Positions 33,801 through 46,103 of a stretch of DNA of 64,000 nt are shown here, piece by piece (positions within the stretch are counted from its first letter, which is position 1; each line of letters starts with the position of its first letter). The position numbers were made by a program, and so were the translations under genes. This DNA comes from Omphalotus guepiniiformis (lineage: Eukaryota > Basidiomycota > Agaricomycetes > Agaricales > Omphalotaceae): NCBI GenBank assembly GCA_028554645.1, contig JAQOOI010000070.1, forward strand, positions 1,054,001 through 1,118,000, read 5' to 3'. The notes under the pieces are model-generated. The model was not told the origin of the DNA, did no database searches, and was given only the letters and a program-made list of their open reading frames with translations.

Positions 33801-35402
33801 AAGGTCGAGCTCTTCGAACCCCAAGACGAGCAGATCTGGGTCTGAAGGATCTGAATGGTCTATGGGTATAATAGGTACATCTTGTGGATTGGAGATTGGA
33901 GTTGGGGTTGTTGCTGTAGCCTCTGCGCTTTCCGTAGTAATAGTAGTGGCTGACGTTGAAAATGCCAAAGGCGAGTTGGCAACGGATAACCCGGAGTGGA
34001 AGGAAGAACGCGAACGGATGGTATCCGTGGATGAGGTAGATGAATATGACATTGACGAGAGTGAAGATGAGGTCGGTAGAGGTAGATGTTCATTTGACTT
34101 GGCCTCTAAATGGACAGAGTTAATGACGAAAGCAGCAGAATTAAACACCTGCCTTCTACTCGAGTATCAAACGGATTCCTGACAATTTCACCCATCGAAA
34201 GAGGTGAAATCTCCTTCAGCGCAGGAAGCAAGGTCTCGGTCGCTCCCCCTCTAACCCACGTCGCCAGATCTTGAGAAGGAAATTTACCGTTGACGTTGAA
34301 GGTACCCAAACGAAGGCTGCTCTTCCAAACATGAGCGCATCTCTCTACCACTGAAAACACCCAGACGTACTTCAACCGACCTCTTCCCTGCCTACACTGA
34401 TTCCGCGCATTTACTCTCACCCAGTCATCCCGTATTAATATCAAGTCATCAACATCGTCGCCCGGTATTCCAGCACTTGCTGCTGATAAGCGTGTGTATA
34501 GTGGTTTATGAAGGACGCGCAAGTCAGGGAATAATGAAGTCACTGTGGGTGCGAACAACTCAGCAATCAATCCAAAGTCCATATCATATCAAAACGTACG
34601 GGGTGGTATATAAAGGTTATTGCTTGAGGTATACGGCGCGAGCCACGAATAGGTCTGCGTCGGAGAAGCACTCTCTGGGACAAGGTCTGTTTAGGAACGC
34701 CTTTTGAGTACATTTTCGGAATCAGTAGATGAAGTGGTATACCCGAAATCTCCTTAAGTCGTCTGCACTCTGCTAGTACATCTTTCAAGCCTTGTACGTC
34801 GTAGGTGACCAAATCCATCGGTTCACTGCCAATCAACGCATGCCCGGGACTTATCGTCAATTTCAAACCTGTGGAATATACAGTCAATACACCGACGGTT
34901 CGTCTCGAGCTGGAATTGTGTCTTTCGTACCTGTCCGCTGCTGGTTAAGACTAGACTGGGAGGAAGCGCGAAGGTCCAATGTTTCGCGCTTCATTTGGGC
35001 CATTGAAATCGTAAAATCGCCATATACAGGGAACACGCGATGTATTTCGAGCTCGTTTGTTACGAATGGTTTCTGCTTGAAGATGAACACACTACGGTGC
35101 ATATCAGCATGATCCCTCCCCTAAGGGCTTAGGCACATCCTTAAGGAAAAGCTCACACTGCCTTCTTCAGTACCGTTCACCTCATCTCTGTGAGCAACAA
35201 CTGCAACAATCCTCCTCAGCGCAGAGTTCTTTGGCGCGTTGATGCTTCCTGGACTGATTGGTGTTGGCGTGGCGTTTGGAGAGGTTGGCGAATCCAAGTT
35301 GGACGAATCAACGATCTTCATGGAGAAAGCTTCTAAGACGAACTTTATTTCGTCTGAAGCTCGTAGCAAGAGCCTCAGAGAAGACTCCAGCTGCGCGGCC
35401 AT
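30852..35402 (-). CDS. OCRL-like inositol polyphosphate 5-phosphatase with RhoGAP-like domain
   Basis: A homologue of the OCRL/INPP5B class, which removes the 5-phosphate of phosphoinositides on endosomes and Golgi. The gene has many introns. From the start (MAAQLESSLRLLLRASDE): a PH-like N-terminal region, then FNVNGK (motif opening the phosphatase fold), LLVLGFEELD, MGVMGNKGGTGVRL, VSHLAAFDEM, DLNYRIDLPDSD, RRPAWTDRVL and MSDHRPLSAQF, the canonical 5-phosphatase motifs in order. After it come an ASH-type beta domain (SISPMTGLLLPNELVEISL) and a RhoGAP-like domain (REIVRLVNWMM, LLKSLPECLVPKEL, AAIFAPVFF) that probably lacks GAP activity, as in OCRL. The last residues are PLGYHAFILYFIH. I did not resolve every exon boundary. 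Confidence 0.88.
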
Positions 35403-35905
35403 GGCGAGTAAAGCAAAGATAATAAGAACAATTGTCGACACACGAGCGTTTTCAGAAGAGTCGGGACGCCCAGCAGTGCCTTCCTAAATATGGAAATAGC
35501 CCCTAACTGGCGACAAATACTATACTGCAGCTACATATACCGACATAACTTACTATTGCAACTGTAGATAGGTATGCAATGGTTCTCAAGACTTTGCATT
35601 GTCGTACGAATCCCGGAAAATCATGTGCGCTGAAGCCGAAAAAACATTGTACTCTATTTCAACCTCGAGTAGCTGAATGACGCCCAAGACGATCTGCAAT
35701 GGAAAACTCTCCAGCGGGAATTTGAAACTTCTTTCACCATTGTACATTGATATATTCTTGTATTCACTACTTTGATTTACTTGACACTCCTCAACCTTGC
35801 CATCGTCCAGTACGGGTCATGTTGTTTGTCAATCTGATTTAGGCGAAACGTCATAAATTCTTCCATGGCACTTTGAGTGAAAAGCTTTTGAGTTCGCGGC
35901 TAGTT
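35403..35905. other. intergenic region between two minus-strand genes
   Basis: Upstream region of the phosphatase gene and 3' end of the next minus-strand gene. No coding frame stands out. Confidence 0.4.
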
Positions 35906-37276
35906 CTACTTGGTCTTTTCCGAATCCGTAGCCGCAGCAGTCCTTGAGCCGATATTTAGCAACGTCTTCGTCCCAAACGGAAACAACGAAGCAGAGGACG
36001 CTATAGTCGTCGTAGCCAGGTCTCCTTCCACGCTGCCTTGATTCGAGAAAGAAAACGTCACGCTGAGAGTAGAATCCGCATCAGATTTGCTGGCACAAGA
36101 ATCACCCGAAAGGCGCTTCGAGTACATGCTGAAGTCGAAGAGATCGGGGTAAGGCATTCGACTCGAGCGCAGACACGTTTCACCACCAACACAATCAGGC
36201 GAGCTCAGACTTGAAGAAATGACTAATCGGTTTGAGGGAGAGCAAACAGCGGAAACTGATTTGCGATGAAAAAGAGATTGAGAGGGCAGTGGGGCTTGAG
36301 GCAAAAGAACAGACTTCAAGGTATCATGGGCACTCGTGGTACTAGGTGCGTCCCAGAGCAATCCACTAACCGCAGAAAGAGCACTCGGAGGCTCGGATGG
36401 AAGAACGAATCGCGTAATTGGAGGAGTGACGTTCGAAAAGAGTACCCGAGAAGCTTTCTGTGTGCGTGGCTGCAGTCGATGATCGTTATTCGCAGAAGAC
36501 TTGAGCAGAGTAACGGAGGTTTTAGGAGGATCTTCTGGATACGCAGGCGTTGGCGTTGTGTTGGAAACACTGTCATTCTTCGAACAGGATTGTTGTAAGG
36601 CAGATCCCACCGCAGAATCCTTTGCTTGTGGAAGCGGTTCAGGGCTTGGTGTTTCTGGCATGTCGGGCGATGTAGGAGTCCATTCTTGTGTATCGAGTAT
36701 AGACATGGTAGGGGTAGATTGTAAATGAGCACCAGCGTGGTTCCTGCTCTGCATGTTCGGTTGAGTAGATTGTGTCCTGGAATTACGTAGAGGTTGCAGA
36801 TGTGCCGCGTTTCGATTGCATAGAAAACGTTCCCTCTCTGCATGGTGAGTTTCCAGAAAAATGTTTTGTCAGGAAAGTTCAAGTTACGCGTGATAAGCAT
36901 GGTCACCATGATGAACGCCTTTTGTCTGGTGAGCGATGACTACTTCGATTATTTCCTCGCCTTGTATAGGATCAAGCGAAACAAAGGCATCCTGTTGACG
37001 AAGGTTGCGTACCTGCTGGACGAAAGACAAAAGCCAGGTCCAAAGAGCGCCTAGGAGTTTACAAAAAGAGACCCATGGAGACAGCATTAGAAGAAAAGAG
37101 ATAAGAGTGAACTGAACCTTGGCCGCTGTTGTACCATCTTTTGCACGTGGCGCGTTGTCAGTTAACCTGAGCTTGAGCTTGGAGTGTACAATACGTTCTT
37201 GCACCAACGTCTCGTATGTAGCGAACATGTCCACCAATTTGAATGATTGTGCTTTATGGTGTGATAGTCCCGTCAT
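35906..37276 (-). CDS. hypothetical protein, three or more exons
   Basis: Exons read from ATG 37276: MTGLSHHKAQSFKLVDMFAT..., an intron (GTTCAG...TCCTAG) leading to ALWTWLLSFVQQVRNLRQQD, then a GTGACC...TGCAG intron leading to ERERFLCNRNAAHLQPL and a long Ser/Pro-rich tail that ends at 35906. The first 140 residues look folded and helical. The remaining 280 or so are disordered (TPTSPDMPETPSPEPLPQA, many SP and TP sites that could be phosphorylated). I do not recognise the family. Phases match at both introns, so the gene is probably real. Confidence 0.6.
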
Positions 37277-37885
37277 TCAAAACTTTCTAGCTCACGAACT
37301 CGGTTGAATATATTGAAATCACTGTAAGCTTTGAAGTCCCGGCCGAATCAACAGAGAAAGAATACAATTGGTTGTAATAACCCCGGAGTCCGTACAAGGA
37401 GACGGTCACAGACGCGTTTGCTCCTGACTTTGCGACGCATTGACCATGGTCACATGAGAATGACGTCTAAAATTCCCAGGCTTCCCCGCATTCATCCTCA
37501 GGAATGTTCCGTATTGAAGTCAAAGCAGTTCTGGTCCTTTCTGGGCCTCACCGACGCTTCTCGTCGTCTTCAAGCATGGGAATCAGTAGCGTCCAGGGCC
37601 AGAAAGAGCGAAGGGAAAGTATAATATTAATCAAGGAGGTCAAGAGAAGGCTCTAGATTGTTCGTCGAATGAATTCGCGTTTTTGTTGTCACGCGACAAA
37701 GCGGCAAAGGCCAAGGTTGCACCACATTTATCCCTTCTTTCCAATAAGGGGGTGGCGTAACCACAGTCCTATATAAATACTCGTCCTTTCCTCTCTTTCT
37801 CTCCATTCAGTACTACCACAGTCTCAGCAATCTCCAATTCTACCTTTCCACTTCACCACTTCATCAATTCTTCCATCTCCTCATC
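37277..37885. promoter_or_regulatory. divergent promoter region with CCAAT, AGGGG and TATA elements
   Basis: The right half, upstream of the small gene at 37886, contains CCAATAAGGGGG (about 37742-37753), which combines a CCAAT box with an AGGGG stress-type element. A TATA box (CTATATAAATAC, about 37770) follows, then a C/T-rich leader. This looks like a strong, inducible promoter. The left half, upstream of the minus-strand gene, shows nothing distinctive. Confidence 0.5.
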
Positions 37886-38475
37886 ATGACCCGCACCGAG
37901 CGCTCTGCTTTCCCTCGTGCTGTCCTTAAGGACCGTTCTATCTCTCGGTCAGGATTCGACAAGTCCGTTCGAAAGGACGGCGGAGGTCCTCATAACTGGG
38001 GCCGTCTCGGAGAAGAAGCTCAACTTGAGTTTGCTGCTCTCGACGACGAGTCTTACGAGTTCGAGAATGACACAGAGAGCAACTCGAGCTCTAGTGGCTC
38101 TGATGGTGAGCCCCATATTTCTTCTCCGGATAACTAAGTATTTAGTACTGACTATGACTTTCCTCTTCAGCCGGAGATCTAGTCAAGAAACCAACCATAG
38201 ATAGATCCAGCTCTTCTCCCACTCAGGAAGAGCTACAGGCTGCTAAACAATTCAGGAAGCACGCTTTGAAGGGACAGAGTACGTGTTCTCTGTGAAGGTG
38301 CTCACACGTATATCTGATCATCATCGGTTAATAGTCGACCTCGCTGCCATTGCACGCACCTCGGGTGCTGTTTCTACTTCTCCAATCACATCGGAGGTCC
38401 ATGTATGTTGTTCCTTTTCACATCTTCATGCTAAATCTCATAACCGTCTCTCTCCAGACCTCTGTCTCTTTCTAA
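37886..38475 (+). CDS. small basic/acidic protein with Stm1/SERBP1-like HNWG motif
   Basis: Four exons join in phase: 37886-38105, about 38171-38281, about 38336-38402 and 38458-38475. The product is about 138 residues. The N-terminal part (RSGFDKSVRKDGGGPHNWGR) resembles the Gly-rich H/R-NWG motif of Stm1/SERBP1-type ribosome-associated proteins, followed by an acidic Ser-rich stretch. Strong promoter features upstream fit an abundant or stress-induced transcript. The family call rests on one short motif. It may simply be a basidiomycete-specific small protein. Confidence 0.6.
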
Positions 38476-40150
38476 TTTAATTGTAATAAGCACAAGTTTT
38501 CAGTTCATCCGTCATCGCATATCATCTTATCCTCTGTTTTGTCATTGGTCGAAAAGTAATTCACCTGTATCTCAAAATCCAAGAATGTTTCATTGTACAT
38601 TATCCTGCTCTGCGCTTTCAATATAAAAGATCTTGCTCTACGACGTCCGCAGCTCTAGTGTAGCTAGTGAGCACTTTAGTTCCTCCGAATGTAAACCAGA
38701 AGCTTTCTCGGTGACGTTGTCTACGTTCACTTCCTGATCATATGCTTCCATGCCGTGCGTTTCAGGACGTTTGCGCTCAGAGCTGTTAACCGGTCTAAAC
38801 GATTTTTGGCAGGATCAGAGATTCCAAGATTTGATCATGCCCTGAAGCACTGGAAGATATCACAGTGACTCAACACCATCTGATATCTAGGTTTCGAGCT
38901 AAACGTGTTCAGCATACGCACGATCCTTGCAGACGGAGACCAATGGAAACCACAGTGCCTTGACGTTGGACCTACACAGTATTCTGTGATGCAGAAGGAA
39001 GTACATGCACTCCCACCCGAGTCAGAAAGCCTGCGAAAGGAAGTCATTTAATGTTATAGAGATCATCATGACGCCTAAAGAGGGTACTTAGGTTTTTCCA
39101 GCCTGGGAGGACCCGGTCAAATGACACCCACAATCAAGCCGAGGCACAAGATTTTTCCAAAATCGTCGCATGTATAGGCTCTGGCACTGCCAACACTGCC
39201 AATGACGCTTCCATAACATCTATAGCGGAACCGTCGGCGGTCGGATTCGCAGGATGTATCAAAACGAAGGGTATTTCCAGGGTTTCTTCACAGAAGCATC
39301 TCGTTCTCGGAAGCCCAAACTTCACAGATTCTTGCCAGGTCAACCTGTTGGAGAACCGGACCCGGGGGAGTGAATGTGGCACGGATGTGCGTATAGAACG
39401 TTGACGGTCACTGTTTCAGTCAAGATGGGTGCAATTGGGCCATACCACTCGGCCTTCTCTGTTGCTGCGGAGAGGTCTTGTTCACTCTGGGCCATGACTT
39501 CTACTACATTCTCGGGCTTGCTGAAAGCAGTGAAGGCTTGGCGAATCGCGAGGGCGAGCCTCTGCGAGCCTACACGGGTCGCGAGCAGCGGCGTCGTCAA
39601 GAGTTTCGGTCTTCCATTTGAGATCGACTAATCACTGGCAGCGCGTCTGGTAAAAGGAACTTGACAAGTGTTCATATTCCCTGCAATATTCCCTGCAACT
39701 TCTGGCTTTCCCCATTTCCGTAGAGAGCCCACGATACTACAAACGAACGAAGGTAAGTTCTTGATAGATGTGACAAGACACGAAAATAGAAGACCGACCT
39801 GATTGACTTGTCGAATGGCGTGAGCAGATTGATGCACTAACTCGCAACATATGCAGACAAGTAATCTTGCACCGAAGTCTTCAACTAAACTCTTCTGTAC
39901 ATTCTGGGGCAAGATGTTCGCCTCGGTCCGTGGATTTATCCAGTGTACTGAAACATTAGGCTCCCCCACACGAGCAGCCATCGGGGGCCTTCGGAGGTCA
40001 CTCCTGGGGTTTGCACGAAGACGACATCGTCTTGCAGCTTCGACGAGCTACCCTGATACTAGGAGCTGAAGAATGGTGGCGCGTAAAGGACGGTAAAGGA
40101 TATAGCGGATCAAGGTCTTGATAGTCTCGAGAGAGAAGGAGGCTAACCAC
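38476..40150. other. gene-poor region with unassigned minus-strand coding relics
   Basis: 38476-39130 shows no gene. On the minus strand between about 39134 and 39981, several frames look coding (for example RLALAIRQAFTAFSKPENVV and ETLEIPFVLIHPANPTADGS), but they shift frame and contain stops. I do not recognise the family. It reads as a decayed gene, or as a multi-exon gene whose introns I cannot place. Confidence 0.35.
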
Positions 40151-40169
40151 TGCTGATCACCTCATGAGG

Positions 40170-40775
40170 AGCACAAGTCATCTTTGGCAGAAGTGAGCGT
40201 AGTAAGTATGAGGGTTGGACTACCCTGTCATCGAGTTGAGATAGACTGTCGCATCCAACGACCTCGATAGGTAACGGAGAATCTGCGAGGAGAACCTGTT
40301 GAGCATTGGGAAAAACCACTGCACGAACGAATCAGAAGGAGGATCGGGGCATAAGTAGGCAAGGTATGCGGTGGATAACAACCAACGAGCAGTGGAGGGA
40401 GCTTGACAGAAAATAGCCCAGACTGCAGGAGCCAAACGCTCCTATCAGCATCGAAAAAACAAAGAACCCAATCCTCCTTAAAACTCAATTTATACATCGT
40501 CTTACGGTCTTCTCAACCATCCTCCAATTCGAAGTCCTTCATAGATATTCTATACAAAAGGAAAAGACTCAACATCAGCACAGCAGCGTAATATCGTAAA
40601 GATGACGGGACACCCACCTCAGGTCTATAAGCTCCACCATACCTCAAGTCAACACCTGCAAAAACCTGCGCCAAATCCATCGTGTTTTCAACGACAAACC
40701 CATGTCACGGCATGATCTTCAAATGCAAGAACTCCTGTGCAATCGAGGGAACTTTGACTTTACTTATGAAGGTAG
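40170..40775 (-). pseudogene. duplicated 3' end of recyclin-1 (RCY1)
   Basis: This stretch is a diverged copy of 18140-18735. The last exon of RCY1 is recognisable (MYKLSFKEDWVL against MYNLSFKEDCVV), as are the intron before it, the end of the preceding exon (ACACCCACCTCAGGTCTATA on the plus strand), and parts of the downstream spacer. Similarity stops abruptly near 40772 inside the penultimate exon. Because an intron is included, the copy arose at DNA level, not from mRNA. Changed codons and lack of a 5' part make it non-functional. Confidence 0.75.
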
Positions 40776-41080
40776 TCAATTCGAGCCGGCAGGCGGAGAG
40801 CGCTATACGAGTCGTTAAGCTTTAAAGCTTTAAGGGTTTATCACAATCCTTTCCAAGCCTTGCGAGCTGAGGAGTGCACATTGAAGAACGATTGCAAAGT
40901 AGAACATTTCACTATCATGGACCGGTAGATTATTTTCGGCGCTTGTACCGGCGCTTGTATACTTTGTATGCGCACCGTTTATCAACAAACTGTCAAAATC
41001 GAGTGATCTCCTAGGCTCAGTAGTAGACAACTAGTAAATTGCCTCTCTGTAAACTGTACAACAATGATTGCAGTATCCGT

Positions 41081-42404
41081 CTATGCTGGTCGATTCCTGC
41101 TTCTCTTTCCAACCTGGGCCTGGAAACCACTCTTGATAGGGTTCACACTACGTCTACTTCCACAGCTCTCGCACGACATGAAGAAGATACGGTTCTCCTT
41201 CGTGAGCAGGGTATCGGGTGATTTACATGTTTTGCATGTGACATATTCGACTTCAGGGGTTTATTGGAAGTAAGTTACCATACTTGATCGGGAACATGCA
41301 TAACATACCAATGTATCGTCGAAGCACATTTTCGACCTGCTTCTGCTGGAACCGACCTTTGATGACAAGGCGGCCAGCACCATCGACACTTCCCGTGGTA
41401 CCCATTTCAGCGAATAAGAATTGTATGACATGTTCGGGCTAAAAAAGCATTGCCACTCAATTTCCAGGACATCACATAGAGCGACGTCAACGCACCTGAC
41501 GATGCATTTTCTTGCAGATATCAGTGACGTTGGCGAAAATAGACCTCTTGTTACCCTCACGATGGATGGAAGGGGGGGCGATAGTATATCGTTTTTGAGA
41601 AGAAGTTGAAAGCAAAGCAGGGTTTGCGGCATGAAGAAGAGAGTAGAAGCGAGTTAGCAGCTAGAAACAGATATACGTTAAATCAGTGATACGTGAATAT
41701 CTGACTTCAATGCCAACCTCTGGATACATGTAATCACGGTCACTCGTTAACCAGGGCTCATTCCCAGCATCCACGCCCACAGGAGCATCAGGTTGAGCAA
41801 ATGGGTCGTCACCAAGGTCCGCATCATCGATATCAAGGTTGGGGTTCGGCTCAACGTCGTCATCCTCCTCATCGTCGCCGCCTGTCTTAGCTTTTGATTC
41901 GGTAAGTTCCTTCTCGAATGCCTCCATATCCAACGCAGCCTTTTTCGACTTTTTCTTCTTCTTCTTAATGTCTGAGAAATCGAGATCTTCGGTTATCGCA
42001 GGAGCCGCGGGCGCGGTTGTCGGTGTCGATGTACCAGAGTCATCTCCCAGGTCCAATAGATCGAGGAGATCAGATACACGAAATACGTGGATGCTCTGCA
42101 CACTAACCAGGTCCATCGGAATGTCTTTCTTCTTTTTCTTTTTCTTGAGGTCACCGAACATCGCTTTGAAGTCATCGTCTTCCTTCTTATCCCCGGCCCC
42201 TTCCTCCGCACTCAATTTCATCTGTTCATGGGCGGTGGTTGGCCCTAGATCTACAGCCACTCCATTTGTTGTAGTGCTCTCGATGGTCTCGGGCGCGGGC
42301 GCGGTGGGATCTGCGTCTGCACCTAACGGATCTTCTGTGAAGGCAACTGCCTTCTTCTTTCGTTTCTTGAGCGAAGGATCAAAAAGTGGTTCCTCTGAAG
42401 CCAT
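41081..42404 (-). CDS. translation initiation factor eIF2 subunit beta
   Basis: The beta subunit of eIF2, which helps the ternary complex carry initiator tRNA and binds eIF5 and eIF2B through its lysine blocks. Starting at ATG 42404 ([18 protein letters not shown]), three lysine runs are visible ([25 protein letters not shown]), the hallmark of the N-terminal domain. The conserved core follows ([68 protein letters not shown]), then the C4 zinc finger CKTC...CESC near 41185-41250. The protein ends about 41081 with [10 protein letters not shown]. Several introns are present. A possible short intron near 42060-42114 is not resolved. It is divergent from ATP3. Confidence 0.92.
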
Positions 42405-42545
42405 AATGATAGTAGAGAATAAAGAGTGTAAGTGCCCCACTGACTGATTTACGAAGTCGATTCAAAGTCCGCCACGACCGTGAGAACGTTTGAGGAAGGC
42501 AAGCCGAGAGCGTCCGACAGCAAATAATTCATCCACAGTCCCTCC
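42405..42545. promoter_or_regulatory. 141-bp bidirectional promoter, eIF2-beta/ATP3
   Basis: The start codons of the two housekeeping genes are only 141 bases apart on opposite strands, so both core promoters share this stretch. No TATA box is obvious. Confidence 0.5.
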
Positions 42546-43679
42546 ATGCTCGCTCGACAGAGTCTTGCCCGTGTCGCTGCCCAGCCTTCGCTGCGGGCAG
42601 CGCCTACCAATGCCAGGAATATGGCTACCCTTCGGGAAATCGAATTGCGTCTCAAGTCGGTTCGTAACATCGAGAAAATCACCAAGGTATGTTCCTAAAA
42701 TTATGGAGACCTTCAGGTATAGACGCGAAGTTCTTGCTTTCTAGTCCATGAAAATGATTGCTTCGACTAAGCTTAACAAGGCTCAGAGAGCTATGACGGC
42801 TGCTAAGCATTACGGTGAAGCAAACGCAGGCATGTAACAAGTCTTTCCTGTACTAGAATGATGGAAGTTCATATATTCTCTAGAGGTTTTCGAGACAGCC
42901 AAGGACGGTACTTCTGGATCCCGCAAACTCTTCCTCGTTGTCTCTTCCGACAAGGGTCTCTGTGGTGGTATTCACTCGTCTGTCACTAAAGCGACTCGCC
43001 GTGCATTCAACAACGCACCGGACTCTCCCCTGCCAGGCTCTACCATTGATTCCGACTCTCCTATTATGGTCGTTGGTGACAAGTCTAAAGCACAGTTGTC
43101 GCGTGCACTACCCGACAACCTCAAGTTGACGTTTAACCAAGTCGGAAAGGACGTGCCTACCTTTGCTGATGCAGCTGGCGTAGCCGACCTCATCTTCAAA
43201 AGCGGTGTTGAATATGACTCTGTTGTCCTCGTGTACAACAAGTTTGTCTCTGCCATCTCTTACGAGGCTGCTGCATTAGAAGTCAAGGGTGAGAAGGGAT
43301 TGAAGGAGAGTGGTGAGTACGCTTATATGAACCAGCCGGTTTCTGTCTGAATTCTTTGGCAGAGGGCTTCAAGAAGTATGAAATGGAGGATGATTTCACC
43401 AAAGACCTTGCTGAATTCTCACTCGCTAACGCCATCTACGCTGCCCTTGTCGAGGGTCACGCTTGCGAGATTAGCGCTCGCCGAAACGCCATGGACAATG
43501 CATCCAAGAACGCCTCTGACATGATTGGCACTCTTACGATGCAGTACAATCGTGGTCGCCAGGCAGCAATCACTAATGAGCTTGTCGATATTATTACTGG
43601 TACGAAATTTTCACTTTCTCCGTATGCTCGAAATTTACCTGACATGTATTTTCTCTTCTTAGGTGCAAGTGCTCTGTAG
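42546..43679 (+). CDS. ATP3: mitochondrial ATP synthase subunit gamma
   Basis: The rotor shaft of the F1 motor. The N-terminus [19 protein letters not shown] is a typical mitochondrial presequence. The mature protein starts around [20 protein letters not shown], joined after the first intron (exon 1 is 42546-42686) to [17 protein letters not shown], the conserved N-terminal helix. Further exons carry [14 protein letters not shown] and the conserved C-terminal helix [37 protein letters not shown] and VDIITGASAL, which is split by the last intron (GTACGA...TTAG). Length and motifs match the family. Confidence 0.95.
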
Positions 43680-43932
43680 ACGTTGTTACTGTCTTTATAA
43701 AACGTCAATAGATATTTGCCTCGGAGCGGGCATCTGATAAATGTGCACGGTAGATAAGGAGTTTGTGAGCTGCATCGGACCTGCAAGGTGGTTTAGGTGT
43801 GAGGTAAATCACACACCTGCCTTGATCATATCATGAACTTCAAAAATCGTGTCTACGTCGCGATATCTGGTCTTGCATTAGAACTCCCGCAAGATTTAAC
43901 GTCCACAATTTGATGGCGGAACTTGATGAAAG

Positions 43933-46103
43933 GTGGTGTTTTGCTCCCCACATCGAGCACCTCGGCACCCACTGCGTTGGTACATGTTCATCATCCTGAC
44001 ACCGTCTGATCTTCCTTTCGAGTTGCTGCAACTAATGAACGCGTTTCCATTTGGATTGAGGGATTGTTCGTACACCAAGTTGCTCTTTGTTCCTTTCGTT
44101 CCTTCGCAAGATGAAGCAATGCGTCTAGTCGGGTTGTATCAAAAGTATCAATGGTAAATGGTCCTTTAAAACAAACCGTATCACTGACCTTTTTGTAGGG
44201 CCGACCCGTTCTATCAGAGCAACCTTCAACACACCGTAGAGGCCGTCTATCACTCTGCTGGTTTTATGGCCATCGACGAACTTCATTCTCATGAAATTGC
44301 AGTATTCTTTATGATGATGGCTTGGGGATCGCTACATGGTACCGTGGGTTTCTTGCCAGACTCTGCTACGAAAAAGTATTTCGCACTGGCAAAGGCGGCT
44401 ATCTCTCTCCAATCCACCCCGCAGGAAGTCAACTGTTATACGGTTCACGCGCTTATATTGATGATAAGATTCATCTATACTTCTGATAAAACAAGCAACG
44501 AGATTAGATGGATGCTACTAGGTCTTGGGGCAAAAATTGCTCAAAGAGTGAGAATTACATATTACGTATCAGTCGAGCTACTGTTATTGACCCCACCTTT
44601 TGATTATTTCCAGCTTGGACTTCGTGAGTCGTGGACGTGGTTACTGGCAAGCGGATGCACTGAAGATTTCAACCACAGATCGTGAGTCTCCAAACCTGAA
44701 ACTGAGCTACGATGAACGACAGTGGCGACGTCAACTTTTCCGGGAGCTCTTTGTCCTTGATTCCTGGATGGTAGGTCAAGTATTAAGTAGATGGACTTCC
44801 TCTCTCTGATATGTTCTAGAGTCTCGTCACCGGAAGGCCACCTTCGATGATGCTGCAACATTCTGATTGCAAATTCCCAGACCACTTTGAGAATTTAGTC
44901 ACAGCTGACGGAAAGAGCGAACAGGTTTATGGGTGTATGTTCTAACCACGATTTATGGCTAATACTGTTGCTTATGACTTACCGTAAGGTATGCTTGGAG
45001 GTATAGATTTGTCGCCAGTTGTCTGTCACTTGTCGTCCAGCATTGTTTCAACATCAGGCAACATTCTTGTGCCGCAATCCTGAATATGGACAAGAACATC
45101 CGTCAGTTCCCGATCCCTCAATATCTTCTGCCCTCTGCATCTCATGCGGAGGCACACCATTGCTGGCCATCAGATCCTCATCGAGCTATGCAGCAAGATG
45201 TCGGAGCTAGCATGAAAGAACCCAGTAAAGCAATCCGGCTTTCCGTCAAAGGTGGAACTGACTACTCCCGTAGCGCTTATCTTCTTACATAGGCCTTATT
45301 TTTCGCAAGCTCTGAGAACCCAAGTGACCCACTCAAACATGAATATTCACCATCCTTGATGGCTGTTCATAGTAGTGCTGCACGCATATTCACTTTCGCA
45401 AGAGAAGCATACTCACCCGAGGTGTCCAGCCGAGCATGGATTCTTTGGTCTAACGTCTTTGCTGCTTGTGTACATACACGAGTGTTCTCTCGACGATGTA
45501 GACAACTGATGTCGAATACAGGTCACGTTGGGGGCTATCGTTTTGAAGAGTCCTGGCTGTTCGCTGGCTTCGAATGCCTTGAATGGGCCCACTAAAGCAA
45601 GGCATATCACTTTTCGCGGAGGGCTCTGTACTTTGTTGTCCGATTAAGAGCTTAGTATGTGTTTATCGCCTTGTGCTATGACAGATTCCTTACCTACCAT
45701 TCAGCCTACACTGGAAGGTATCCTCGAACGTGCTAATGCATCCTATTCCAGATTTTGCGCCAGTTGTACAATAATACACTTGCCAAATAGTAATCTCGAG
45801 GATGAAGGCCATAGCAATACAAGTGCGAATAAGGTTTCCCTCTTTCCTTTTCCCAATCAGGCGTACATGGTCAACAATCCGCATTTTCCTGATTTTGGAC
45901 CCGATGTTACTGCTCCTTTCTCGTCCCTACCTTATAAAGCAAACGTAGACACTCAACCTACGGCTACCATATCATCCGACGTCAACGTGTATTTCAGTTC
46001 GACGTTCCAGTCTGGCAATATCGGTAGCTCTGCGGACACATTCGAAAGCTCGGAAGACTTTTGGAAGCAGATTGCAGCAGAGATTGGACTGGAAGGGATG
46101 TGA
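43933..46103 (+). pseudogene. fungal-specific transcription factor (Fungal_trans), probably damaged
   Basis: The middle homology domain of zinc-cluster transcription factors is legible: SDLPFELLQLMNAFPFGLRD, AVYHSAGFMAIDELHSHE, YALAKAAISL-type helix (FALAKAAISLQSTPQEVNCY), ELFVLDSWMSLVTGRPPSM, NMDKNIRQFPIPQYLL. The C-terminus DFWKQIAAEIGLEGM is also typical. The N-terminal Zn2Cys6 domain is missing upstream (the ATP synthase gene ends at 43679). Near 44630 the frame changes by one base (LGLRES then GYWQADALKIS), and the stretch around 45580-45680 has stops in the expected frame. I judge it a truncated, decaying copy, though some breaks could be unrecognised introns. Confidence 0.6.

Noticed and set aside
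35121..35441. Longer start of the inositol phosphatase with a hydrophobic N-terminus
   Set aside because: The upstream extension lacks an ATG; the first ATG at 35402 begins the conserved part.
41839..42447. Long plus-strand Ser/Phe-rich frame
   Set aside because: Antisense shadow of the lysine- and glutamate-rich eIF2-beta coding sequence.
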